From assembly GCF_000739615.1 (NCBI RefSeq), contig NZ_BATP01000007.1, forward strand, positions 124,001 through 188,000: a stretch of DNA of 64,000 nucleotides. The letters are read 5' to 3'. Source of the stretch: Haloferula sp. BvORR071 (GTDB lineage Bacteria > Verrucomicrobiota > Verrucomicrobiia > Verrucomicrobiales > Akkermansiaceae). Positions 50,583-57,993 of the stretch are shown here, one piece after another. The position numbers and the translations under genes were made by a program. Position 1 is the stretch's first letter, and the number at the start of each line of letters is the position of its first letter. The notes beneath the pieces were generated by a model. That model searched no databases, had not been told where the DNA came from, and was given only the letters and a program-made list of their open reading frames with translations.

Positions 50583-51014
50583 ATGGCTCTTGAGACCACC
50601 CTGATCCTTTTCAAGCCCGACGCCGTGGCGAAGAGCCTCGTCGGCACCGTGCTCGCCCGCTTCGAGAAAGAGGGCTTCAAAATCCGCGGCATCAAGATGC
50701 TGTTCCTGACGGACGAGCTGCTGGCAGACCACTACTCGCACATCGCGGACAAGCCCTTCTTCCCCTCCGTGCGTGAGTTCATGCAGGAGACCCCGGTGAT
50801 CGCGCTGGCGCTGGAAGGCGAAGACGTGATCGGCCGCGTGCGCGACCTGCTGGGCCCGACGGACTCCAAGGCCGCCGCCGCTGGCACGATCCGTGGCGAC
50901 TTCGGCGACAAGGAAGGCGATGCGAAGATGCGCAACGTGTGCCACGCCTCCGACGGGGTGGAAGCCGCTGCCGCTGAGATCAAGCGCTTCTTCAAGGACG
51001 GCGAGGTGTTCTGA
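50583..51014 (+). CDS. ndk: Nucleoside diphosphate kinase
   Basis: 143 residues. NDK balances nucleoside triphosphates through a phospho-histidine. The family features are ETTLILFKPDAVAK at the start, the active-site His121 in RNVCHASDGVEAA, and GPTDSKAAAAGTIRGDFG for nucleotide binding. Full length. A terminator is 26 bp after the stop. Confidence 0.97.
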   Translation: MALETTLILFKPDAVAKSLVGTVLARFEKEGFKIRGIKMLFLTDELLADHYSHIADKPFFPSVREFMQETPVIALALEGEDVIGRVRDLLGPTDSKAAAAGTIRGDFGDKEGDAKMRNVCHASDGVEAAAAEIKRFFKDGEVF

Positions 51015-51039
51015 AGCGTCCCTGATTGCTAATTTTCTA

Positions 51040-51073
51040 GGTCCGGTATCCTGCGGGGTACCGGGCCTTTTTC
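51040..51073 (+). terminator. Rho-independent terminator after ndk
   Basis: Arms GGTCCGGTA and TACCGGGCC (one bulge) with a 10-nt loop and a TTTTT end. It lies between ndk and the convergent methyltransferase gene. Confidence 0.7.
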
Positions 51074-51077
51074 GTTT

Positions 51078-51647
51078 CTAAGCGGCCGCTCTCACCAGGA
51101 CCAGGAAAGGCGCGGGGCGAAGGGTGTCTTCGCGGCGGTGAACTTCGATGGTGTAGCGGGCTCGGTCGAGCTCCGTCGTCCAGTCCAGCACGGCAGCGCT
51201 CTCCTCGTCTCCGCCGGGGTGGCCGGGGTAGCAGACGATGAGGAGAAGGCCTCCGGGTGATAGCGCGACAAGGGCCTGCTCCAGCGCAAGCAAGGTGGTC
51301 TCGCGGAGGGTGATGAGGGCATGGTCAACACCGGGGAGGTAACCGAGATTGAAGACGACGGCCTGTGCGGAGCCGGGGGCAACGTGATCGGAAAGTGAGG
51401 CGTGAGAGCCATGGACGAGGGTGACGCGATCCTGGACTCCGGCGGCTGTTAGACGGGCGCGGGTGGAGTCGATGGCTTCCTTCTGGATGTCGAAGGCAAT
51501 GACGCGACCGCTCGGGCCGACCTGATTGGCGAGGAAGAGGGTGTCGTGGCCATTGCCGGATGTCGCGTCGATGGCCAGATCGCCCTCGCAGAGGATCGCC
51601 GCCAGTTCGCGATGGGCTCGTTGGGTGGGGCGTTCGGGTGCAGACAT
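51078..51647 (-). CDS. MnmM/YtqB-like SAM-dependent tRNA methyltransferase
   Basis: 189 residues from ATG at 51647 (MSAPERPTQRAHREL); a start 7 codons upstream is possible. SAM-binding motif I is AIDATSGNGHDTLFLA, motif IV-like region VVFNLGYLPGVDHALIT, and CYPGHPGGDEE near the end: all three are hallmark blocks of the rRNA_methylase/YtqB family. In Bacillus the homolog MnmM methylates the aminomethyl group of mnm5s2U at tRNA position 34; the same role here is inferred. Convergent with ndk. Confidence 0.82.
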   Translation of the reverse strand: MSAPERPTQRAHRELAAILCEGDLAIDATSGNGHDTLFLANQVGPSGRVIAFDIQKEAIDSTRARLTAAGVQDRVTLVHGSHASLSDHVAPGSAQAVVFNLGYLPGVDHALITLRETTLLALEQALVALSPGGLLLIVCYPGHPGGDEESAAVLDWTTELDRARYTIEVHRREDTLRPAPFLVLVRAAA

Positions 51648-51685
51648 GGCAGCGAGCCTGAAGGGCAATTGCGTAGAGAGCGACT

Positions 51686-52819
51686 CTAACGACGCCGCTG
51701 GGCAAGGTAGGCGCCGCAGCTTTCGCGGACGACGAGGCGCGGGGTGAGCATGATGGTCCGGGCCGGCAAGGCGGGCTCGACGAGGCGCTCCTTCATGGCG
51801 TGGAAGGCGGCAACTGCGATGTCGCGGCAGGGCTGCTCGTTGGTAGTGAGCGGGACTGTCAGGAGGCTAGCGAAACGGACGTCGTCGAAGCCGACGACCC
51901 GGAGGTCATCCGGGACTTTAATGCCGAGGCGGTTCAGGGATTGCAGGAGGAGTGCGGCAATGTGGTCGCTGGTGCACATCACGGCATCGTACTTGCGGCC
52001 TTGGGCGAGGGTGCGGACGAACTTGAGATCCCCCGGGTCGCCGGCGTGGACGAAAGGTTTGGGCAGATCGAGGTCATTGTTGAGCATCGCGATCTTCGCT
52101 CCGGCGATGCGGGCATCAACGGTGGAGGCGGTGAGCGGCTTGGTCACGAAGGCGATGCGGCGCATGCCGAGCTTGATCAGGTGCTCGGCGAGCTGGTAGC
52201 CGCCGGCGAAGTTATCCACGCCGACGAGATCAAAGTCGGCCCGGGAGGGAAAGGCTCCGAGGTCGCGGTCTAACAGGACTACCGGGATGCCTGCCTGGCG
52301 CAGTTTGGCGACGATACGGCGGTTCGCGGTCTCGCGATCGGCACGATGTTCGAAGGGCACGAAGAAAACTCCGGCCACGCCGTGGGCGATGAAGCGGTCG
52401 CAGAGTTCCTCGGCCTCCGCGACCGTCATGCTGGATTCGCCGCTGATGGCGGTTGGCGAATTCCACCAGAGACTGATGTCGTGAACCCGGGCCAAGCTGG
52501 AAATCTCGCCGCAAATCGCCTCGAAGATCTCGGTATGGCGGAGACTAGGGATGATCATGCCGATCTGCGGTCCTGAGGGCCGCACGTTGCGCAGGCGCTC
52601 GTTGGTCTCCGAGACGTAGGTGCCCGAGCCTGCACGGCGGACGATCAGGCCTTCATCTAACAGATCGCGCAGGGCCCGGCCGATGGTCGGCCGTGAGACG
52701 TCGAAGCGCTTCACGAGCTGGGCCTCGCTGGGCAGGCGACCGCTGTTGCGGTACTTGCCGGCGACGATCTCGGCAGCGAGCTCGCGCGAGATGGCGCGGT
52801 GTTTGGGCGGGGCATCCAT
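51686..52819 (-). CDS. GntR-HTH / LacI-type sugar-responsive repressor
   Basis: 377 residues from ATG at 52819 (MDAPPKHRAISRELA); a further in-frame start at 52855 would lie inside an operator and is not favoured. The N-terminal winged helix is of GntR type (GRLPSEAQLVKRFDVSRPTIGRALRDLLDEGLIVRRAGSGTYV). From about residue 85 a periplasmic-binding-protein-like sensor of the LacI family follows (IGMIIPSLRHTEIFEAI, GVFFVPFEHR, VVLLDRDL, DLVGVDN, AVMCTSDHIAALLL, VVGFDDVRFA). This is the AraR-type architecture, a repressor released by a sugar. It diverges from the transporter/GH172/GH32 operon and very probably controls it. Confidence 0.9.
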   Translation of the reverse strand: MDAPPKHRAISRELAAEIVAGKYRNSGRLPSEAQLVKRFDVSRPTIGRALRDLLDEGLIVRRAGSGTYVSETNERLRNVRPSGPQIGMIIPSLRHTEIFEAICGEISSLARVHDISLWWNSPTAISGESSMTVAEAEELCDRFIAHGVAGVFFVPFEHRADRETANRRIVAKLRQAGIPVVLLDRDLGAFPSRADFDLVGVDNFAGGYQLAEHLIKLGMRRIAFVTKPLTASTVDARIAGAKIAMLNNDLDLPKPFVHAGDPGDLKFVRTLAQGRKYDAVMCTSDHIAALLLQSLNRLGIKVPDDLRVVGFDDVRFASLLTVPLTTNEQPCRDIAVAAFHAMKERLVEPALPARTIMLTPRLVVRESCGAYLAQRRR

Positions 52820-52824
52820 CGGAA

Positions 52825-52842
52825 AAGCAGTCAGGTCAGCTT
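52825..52842. promoter_or_regulatory. Operator half-site pair, imperfect palindrome
   Basis: AAGCAGTCAGGTCAGCTT: the left nine bases equal those of the perfect operator at 52846-52863, the right side is degenerate. Start-to-start distance is 21 bp, two turns of the helix. Confidence 0.65.
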
Positions 52843-52845
52843 CAC

Positions 52846-52863
52846 AAGCAGTCATGACTGCTT
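52846..52863. promoter_or_regulatory. 18-bp perfect palindromic operator
   Basis: AAGCAGTCATGACTGCTT is fully symmetrical and lies in the 111-bp divergent region between the GntR/LacI-type regulator and the sugar transporter gene. It has the length and symmetry expected for a dimeric GntR-type protein. Confidence 0.75.
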
Positions 52864-52930
52864 TCCATCCATGCTGTCAGATCCGCCATTCCCTTGCCAG
52901 CGGGAATTCGAGGAGAGTCATGGAAACCCA

Positions 52931-54319
52931 ATGAGCATACCGATTGTCGAGAGTGGCCCCGTGGCGGGAGAAGAGAAGGTCCGGATCTCCCCTGCCCTGT
53001 TAGGCGCGACCATGGCCGGTGCGCTAGGCGGCTTGCTCTTCGGTTTCGACACGGCGGTCATCTCCGGCTGCCAGGCTCAATTGCAGCAGGTCTTCGCCCT
53101 GAGCACGAACGAGCAGGCCTTCATGACTGCCTCCGCCCTGATCGGGGCCACGGTGGGCTCGCTGGCCGCGGCCAGGCCGGGCGACCGCTGGGGCCGCCGC
53201 GATACCCTGAAAGTGGCGGCCGCCTTCTATCTCCTGTGCGCGATCGGCTGCGCTTTCGCCAACGGCTTGTGGATGATGGTGATCGCGCGGATTCTGGGAG
53301 GTCTGGCGGTCGGTGCCACCTCTGTGCTCTGCCCGATGTATCTGGCCGAGATCGCCCCGGCCTCCTGGCGGGGACGTCTGGTAGCCTGCTTCCAGGTGAA
53401 CATCGTGATCGGCGTGCTAGTCGCTTACCTGTCGAATCTCCTGATCGGGAAGATGGACCTCGGCGATGTGGAGTGGCGCTGGAAGCTCGGCGTCCAGGCA
53501 TTGCCCTCGCTCGCCTTCCTGATCTGCCTCTTCTTCATCCCGCGCAGCCCGCGCTGGCTGATGATGACCGGCAAAGAAGAGGAGGCCGCCAAAGTGCTCG
53601 GCAGGATAGGCGTCTCGAATATCACAGGCCAGATGAGCGCGATCCGCGAATCGATCCATGCCGAGGGCAGCAGCCGTTCCGCGCCCTTGTTCGTCGCCGC
53701 TCACGCCAAGCCGGTCTTCCTCGCGATCGCGGTGGCGATGTTCAATCAGCTCGGCGGCATCAACGCCCTGTGGTACTATGCCGATCCGATCTTCGCGATG
53801 GCAGGCTTCAACAAGGAGCAGAGCGCTTTCCAGACCTTCTTGCTCAGTGTCGTTAACCTCGTCGCCACGCTGGTTGGCATGGCGATCATCGACAAGGCGG
53901 GTCGCAAGCCGCTGCTAATCTGGGGCACCGTTGGCTGCGGCCTCGCGCTTGCGATGGTAACGTGGATTTTCAGCGGCGGTGGCAATGGCAGCATGTTGTT
54001 CTGGCTGCTCGGTGGCTTCGTGATTTGCCACGCCTTCGGCCAAGGCGCGGTCATCTGGGTATTCATCAGCGAGATCTTCCCCACCGAGGTGCGGAGCAAG
54101 GGCCAGACCCTTGGCAGCTTCACGCATTGGTTCATGGCGATTGTGACCACCTATGGCTTCAGGCTCGTGGCGAAGCCCCTCGGCGAGTCCGGAGCAGGCC
54201 TGCCCTTCGCGTTCTTCGCTGCGATGATGCTGGTCCAGCTCTTCGTGGTGGCACGGTATTTCCCGGAGACCAAGAGAGTCGCCCTTGAGGAAATGGACAA
54301 GAAGATCAAAGCGAACTGA
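52931..54319 (+). CDS. MFS sugar transporter (sugar porter family)
   Basis: 462 residues from ATG at 52931; the frame is open upstream through the operator region, which argues against earlier starts. Twelve membrane helices. Sugar-porter signatures are GGLLFGFDTAVISGC (helix 1), DRWGRRDTL (loop 2-3), RILGGLAVGATSVLCPMYLAEIAP, FFIPRSPRWL after helix 6, FNQLGGINALWYYA in helix 7, DKAGRKPLL and PTEVRSKGQ. It probably imports a hexose or a short fructan product by proton symport. First gene of a four-gene operon under the divergent regulator. Confidence 0.92.
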   Translation: MSIPIVESGPVAGEEKVRISPALLGATMAGALGGLLFGFDTAVISGCQAQLQQVFALSTNEQAFMTASALIGATVGSLAAARPGDRWGRRDTLKVAAAFYLLCAIGCAFANGLWMMVIARILGGLAVGATSVLCPMYLAEIAPASWRGRLVACFQVNIVIGVLVAYLSNLLIGKMDLGDVEWRWKLGVQALPSLAFLICLFFIPRSPRWLMMTGKEEEAAKVLGRIGVSNITGQMSAIRESIHAEGSSRSAPLFVAAHAKPVFLAIAVAMFNQLGGINALWYYADPIFAMAGFNKEQSAFQTFLLSVVNLVATLVGMAIIDKAGRKPLLIWGTVGCGLALAMVTWIFSGGGNGSMLFWLLGGFVICHAFGQGAVIWVFISEIFPTEVRSKGQTLGSFTHWFMAIVTTYGFRLVAKPLGESGAGLPFAFFAAMMLVQLFVVARYFPETKRVALEEMDKKIKAN

Positions 54320-54327
54320 AGCGAGCG

Positions 54328-54825
54328 ATGGCGCACGATTGGCAAACTTTCACGGTCCGGGTGCTACAAGGGCACCGCGTGGCCTCGGGCCTCAATGGCA
54401 ACCCGCGCTTCCCCGGCGGCACGCTGCGGATGCAGGCACCCTTCTTCCGGGAGCTGGGGGTGGATCTGGATGACTTCTATCCGGGCACGATCAATGTCAG
54501 CCTTGCACCGCAGCGCTATGTGGTGCGGCAGGCGCGGCATACCTTCCGGAATCTGAAGTGGCACCCGGTGGAACCGGCGGAGGATTTTTCCTTCTTTGAT
54601 ATCCGCTTGCTGCTACCGGGGCAGGAGCCTCTGGAAGGTTTCGTCTACTACCCGCACCCGGAGACCAAACCGGAGCACTTCCAGCAGCCGGATGTGTTAG
54701 AACTGCTGCTACCGAAAGTGGAAGGGCTGCACTACGGCATGGAGCTGACGCTTCAAGTGCCGGAGGAACAGATGGCGATCGAGGAAATAGCCCCCACCAT
54801 TGTTCATGGCGATGAAGCGAGGTAG
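54328..54825 (+). CDS. Unknown cytoplasmic protein in the fructan operon
   Basis: 165 residues starting MAHDWQTFTVRVLQGHRVASG, 8 bp after the transporter gene and overlapping the next gene by 14 bp. No signal peptide or membrane helix. FYPGTINVSLAPQRYVVRQ recalls the PGTLNVKL segment of archaeal CTP-dependent riboflavin kinases, and FSFFDIRLLLPGQEPLEGFVYYPHPETKPEHFQ lies further on, but the likeness is too short to assign a function. Its place between transporter and hydrolases suggests a role in handling the imported sugar or in its control. Confidence 0.55.
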   Translation: MAHDWQTFTVRVLQGHRVASGLNGNPRFPGGTLRMQAPFFRELGVDLDDFYPGTINVSLAPQRYVVRQARHTFRNLKWHPVEPAEDFSFFDIRLLLPGQEPLEGFVYYPHPETKPEHFQQPDVLELLLPKVEGLHYGMELTLQVPEEQMAIEEIAPTIVHGDEAR

Positions 54826-55825
54826 GACATTGGGCTGCCTCGCTGCCTGCCTGCTCCCGTTGGCAGGCGGGAGCGCTGAAGCGCAATCGACGGCGGATCT
54901 GTTCCGGATCACAGACGGGATCTCGGCGACGCAGACGAACTTCCATCAGGCATCGGTGCCCAAAGGTGGAGAGACCTTGCTAGCAGAATTCAAGGGGCCG
55001 GGAAAGATCACCTATTTCTACATCACCGATGATACTGTGGGCCGCTGGTATCCGGGCCTGCTCTTGAAGATCTATTGGGATGGCGCGACGGAGCCCAGTA
55101 TCCAGCTGCCGCTGGCTGACTTCTTCGGTGCGATCGGCGGTAAGTCAGTCGATTACCAATCGGCGCCGATGCAGATCAACCTGGCATGTTTCGCGTGCTA
55201 TCTGCCGATGCCCTTCTCCAAGGGCGCGCGCTTCGTACTGGCAAACGATGGCGACCGCGACTATTCGCAGAAGCTGGCCTATGGGATCGATGCCGAGCAG
55301 GACGCGGTCTTCGCCAACGAGAAGAGCCGCCTGCACTGCGAGTGGCGGCGCAGCAACCCGGTCAAGGATGGGCTGCACACGATGTTAGAGGCGAAGGGCC
55401 GCGGGCAATATGTCGGCTGCTTCTTACAAGTCGTCTCGCGGGACCTGCCGGTTTGGTTCGGTGAGGGCGATACGATCTTCCACCTCGACGGCAAGTCCTT
55501 CGGTCACACGCCGGGGACGGAGGACGAGTTTGGCTCCTGCTGGGCCAGCGCCAAGTGGCCGACCTTTTCCTCGCCGTATTGTGGTCATCCGATGAACGAA
55601 AACGGGGTGAACCGGATGTATCGCTGGTATGTCGCGAATCCGGTGCGGTTCCAGTCCGGACTGAAAGTCGAGATTCAGAATCAACACGACAACGGCAAGC
55701 CCGCGACGACGGATGCCGATGACTACACCAGCGTGGCCTTCTGGTATCAGGAAGGGCCTCATGCTGTGGCAGCGCTGCCAAGTTTTGCCGAACGCCTCCG
55801 CCCAAGCTTCTCCAACGCCAAGTAA
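54812..55825 (+). CDS. GH172 (DUF2961) family exported hydrolase
   Basis: 337 residues from ATG at 54812 (MKRGRTLGCLAACLLPLAGG), a signal peptide; ATG 54806 is also possible. DUF2961 blocks: GPGKITYFYITDDTVGRWYPGLLLKIYWDG, IQLPLADFFG, YLPMPFSKGARFVLAND, HCEWRR, GRGQYVGCFLQV, GEGDTIFHLDG, GTEDEFGSCW. The family is now GH172; characterised members act on alpha-D-fructofuranosides/difructose dianhydrides and arabinofuranosides. Next to a GH32 gene, a fructose-containing substrate is the best guess. It overlaps the preceding gene by 14 bp and is 12 bp ahead of the GH32 gene. Confidence 0.85.
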   Translation: MKRGRTLGCLAACLLPLAGGSAEAQSTADLFRITDGISATQTNFHQASVPKGGETLLAEFKGPGKITYFYITDDTVGRWYPGLLLKIYWDGATEPSIQLPLADFFGAIGGKSVDYQSAPMQINLACFACYLPMPFSKGARFVLANDGDRDYSQKLAYGIDAEQDAVFANEKSRLHCEWRRSNPVKDGLHTMLEAKGRGQYVGCFLQVVSRDLPVWFGEGDTIFHLDGKSFGHTPGTEDEFGSCWASAKWPTFSSPYCGHPMNENGVNRMYRWYVANPVRFQSGLKVEIQNQHDNGKPATTDADDYTSVAFWYQEGPHAVAALPSFAERLRPSFSNAK

Positions 55826-55837
55826 ACTCTCTTCTCC

Positions 55838-57685
55838 ATGAATCCATTCCGCTCCTCTGTGCCAGCCCTCTTCCTTTGGTCCTCGGCATGCCTCGCCCAG
55901 GACATCGCGCTCACCGACTTCAAAGGCAGCGGCTACGGAGACTGGAAGGCGAGCGGGAATGCCTTCGAAGGCGGTCCGGCCCGCGGCGAGACGATCAAGA
56001 AGCTGGAGATCGAGAATGCCGGGGACGGCGCAGCGGTTATCACGAGCGAGATGCAAGGCGATCAGCCGCGGGGCTTCCTTGCTTCTCCGGAATTCACGAT
56101 TTCGCGGGATTTCATCTCATACAGTATCGGTGGCGGTGATTACGAGCGCCACACCTGCATGAACCTGATGGTGGACGGCAAGATCGTGCGCAGCGCGACG
56201 GGCCGCAACAGTGACCATCTGCGGGCAGCCAGCTGGGATGTGCGGGAACTGCGCGGGAAGCGGGCCCACATCGAGGTGGTGGACCGCGCGAGCGGTCAAT
56301 GGGGCCATGTGAATGTGGGGAAGCTCTCGCAAACCGATACGCCCGAGGTCTATCCGATCACGGCAGGCAAGCTCTATGAGGAGGCGTTGCGGCCGCAATT
56401 CCACTTCACGGCGCGGCAGTGGACAATGAACCGGCTGAATCCCGGGATGCGCCAGGAAGGCTGGATCAATGACCTGAATGGCATGATCTACTATGACGGC
56501 GAGTATCACATGTTCGCCCAGCGCTGGAACAAGTGCTGGCTCCATGCGGTGACCAAGGACCTGGTGCACTGGGAGGAGCTTGAGCCAGCTTTCTGGGAGG
56601 ATGAACTCGATGCCGGCGTGCAGTCAGGGACCTGCGTGATCGACTACAAGAATACATCGGGGCTTTCACCCGATCCCAGCAAGCCGCCGATGATCGCATT
56701 CTGGTCGGGCGCGGATAACAAGAGCCAGGGCATGCACTACAGCCTCGACCACGGCCGAACCTGGGAGGCTTACGAGAAGTATCCCTACATGGTCTTCCCT
56801 GAGCGGGATCCAAAGGTCTTCTGGTATGAGCCGGGGAAGCACTGGGTGATGTTCCTCTACGGCGGCGGGAAGTATCACATCCTGACCTCGCAGAATTTGT
56901 TAGAGTGGAAGGACGAGAAGAAGCCCATTTCGGACAGCTTCGAGTGCCCGGATTTCTTCGAGCTGGCGCTGGATAGCGACCCGAACAAGAAGAAGTGGGT
57001 GCTGGTGCATGCCGACGGGAAGTATTCCTTGGGCAGCTTCAATGGGACGGAGTTCAAACAAGAGGGAGCCCAGCTGACGGGGGACATCAATGAGCCGGTC
57101 TTTTACGCGACGCAGAGCTTCGCGAATGTTGAAACGGGCGATAACCGCCGGATCCAGATGGTCTGGATGCGCGGAGCCAACTTCCCGGGCATGCCCTTCA
57201 GCCAGCAGATCAGCTTCCCCTGTGAGCTGACGCTGCACAGTACTCCGGAAGGCCCGCGGATCTTCCGCAAGCCGGTGAAGGAGATCGAGAAGCTGCACGC
57301 AAGTGAGGCGAAGGTGGAACGGCGCAACCTGGCGAAAGGCGAGGAGCTGGAGCTGGCGACGAAGGGAGAACTCTTCCACGTCAAGGCGGAGGTGGAGATT
57401 CCGGAGGGTTCGAGGCTGTGCTTCAACCTGCGGGGTGTGCCGCTGATTCTCACTGCAAAGGGGATTCAGGTCGGCAATACCCACGGGTCGGCGATTGGCA
57501 AGGTGCAGACCTTGGAGATCCTGCTCGACCGCGCTTCCCTGGAGGCCTTTGTGAACGAAGGGGAGATCTCCTCGACGAACAACTGCTTCCCGGCGAAGGA
57601 GGGGATCTCGGTGAAGGCGGAGGGAGGACCGGCGACGGTGAAGTCGCTGGTGGTGCATGAGCTGAAGTCGATGTGGGGGAAGTGA
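55838..57685 (+). CDS. GH32 fructosidase (levanase/inulinase type), exported
   Basis: 615 residues with a signal peptide (MNPFRSSVPALFLWSSACLA). An N-terminal beta-sandwich (about 22-170) precedes the five-bladed propeller, as in bacterial levanase-like proteins. The catalytic triad is seen: nucleophile Asp212 in WINDLNG (the family usually has NDPNG), Asp324 in PERDPKVFWY as transition-state stabiliser, and Glu369 in SFECPDFFEL as acid/base. The C-terminal beta-sandwich includes LEILLDRASLEAFVNEGE, typical for GH32. It should cut terminal fructose from levan, inulin or sucrose-like sugars. Last gene of the operon. Confidence 0.92.
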   Translation: MNPFRSSVPALFLWSSACLAQDIALTDFKGSGYGDWKASGNAFEGGPARGETIKKLEIENAGDGAAVITSEMQGDQPRGFLASPEFTISRDFISYSIGGGDYERHTCMNLMVDGKIVRSATGRNSDHLRAASWDVRELRGKRAHIEVVDRASGQWGHVNVGKLSQTDTPEVYPITAGKLYEEALRPQFHFTARQWTMNRLNPGMRQEGWINDLNGMIYYDGEYHMFAQRWNKCWLHAVTKDLVHWEELEPAFWEDELDAGVQSGTCVIDYKNTSGLSPDPSKPPMIAFWSGADNKSQGMHYSLDHGRTWEAYEKYPYMVFPERDPKVFWYEPGKHWVMFLYGGGKYHILTSQNLLEWKDEKKPISDSFECPDFFELALDSDPNKKKWVLVHADGKYSLGSFNGTEFKQEGAQLTGDINEPVFYATQSFANVETGDNRRIQMVWMRGANFPGMPFSQQISFPCELTLHSTPEGPRIFRKPVKEIEKLHASEAKVERRNLAKGEELELATKGELFHVKAEVEIPEGSRLCFNLRGVPLILTAKGIQVGNTHGSAIGKVQTLEILLDRASLEAFVNEGEISSTNNCFPAKEGISVKAEGGPATVKSLVVHELKSMWGK

Positions 57686-57746
57686 GGAACCGCGAAAAGC
57701 GCCTCGACACAAGCAGACGACACTTTCGCGGAGGTATTGTTGGATT

Positions 57747-57822
57747 TCAGGGCCAGAGGCCCGGGCGATACCAGCCTGGGCCAACAGCCCAGGAAGTCGT
57801 GGACGAGAGATGCAAGGGCTGA
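57747..57822 (-). repeat. GGGCCTTCAGCCC-family repeat, inverted copy
   Basis: Read on the minus strand it runs CCTGGGCTGTTGGCCCAGGC, GGTATCGCCCGGGCC and TCTGGCCCTGA, matching CCTAGGCCGTTGGCCTAGGC, GGTATAGTTCGGGCC and GTTGGCCCTGA of the direct copy. Confidence 0.7.
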
Positions 57823-57872
57823 AAACCCGCCCTAATCGGACGCGCTTCAGCACACCCTGCGTGACGCTTGTT

Positions 57873-57963
57873 GGATCGGGCCTTCAGCCCTCCAAATTGG
57901 ACGAATGCCTTTCCTAGGCCGTTGGCCTAGGCTGGTATAGTTCGGGCCGTTGGCCCTGAAGAG
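57873..57963 (+). repeat. GGGCCTTCAGCCC-family repeat, direct copy 2
   Basis: Borders GGATCGGGCCTTCAGCCCT and TTCGGGCCGTTGGCCCTGAAGAG, with a central palindrome CCTAGGCCGTTGGCCTAGG. Related to 28088-28178. Confidence 0.75.
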
Positions 57964-57993
57964 GCCCGCTCCCACCCAGTGGACACCTGGTGA

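Larger units (their letters stand above)
57686..57993. other. Repeat-filled intergenic region
   Basis: 308 bp between the convergent GH32 and aldehyde dehydrogenase genes. It is mostly occupied by two copies of the GGGCCTTCAGCCC-type repeat facing each other. No gene seen. Confidence 0.65.
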
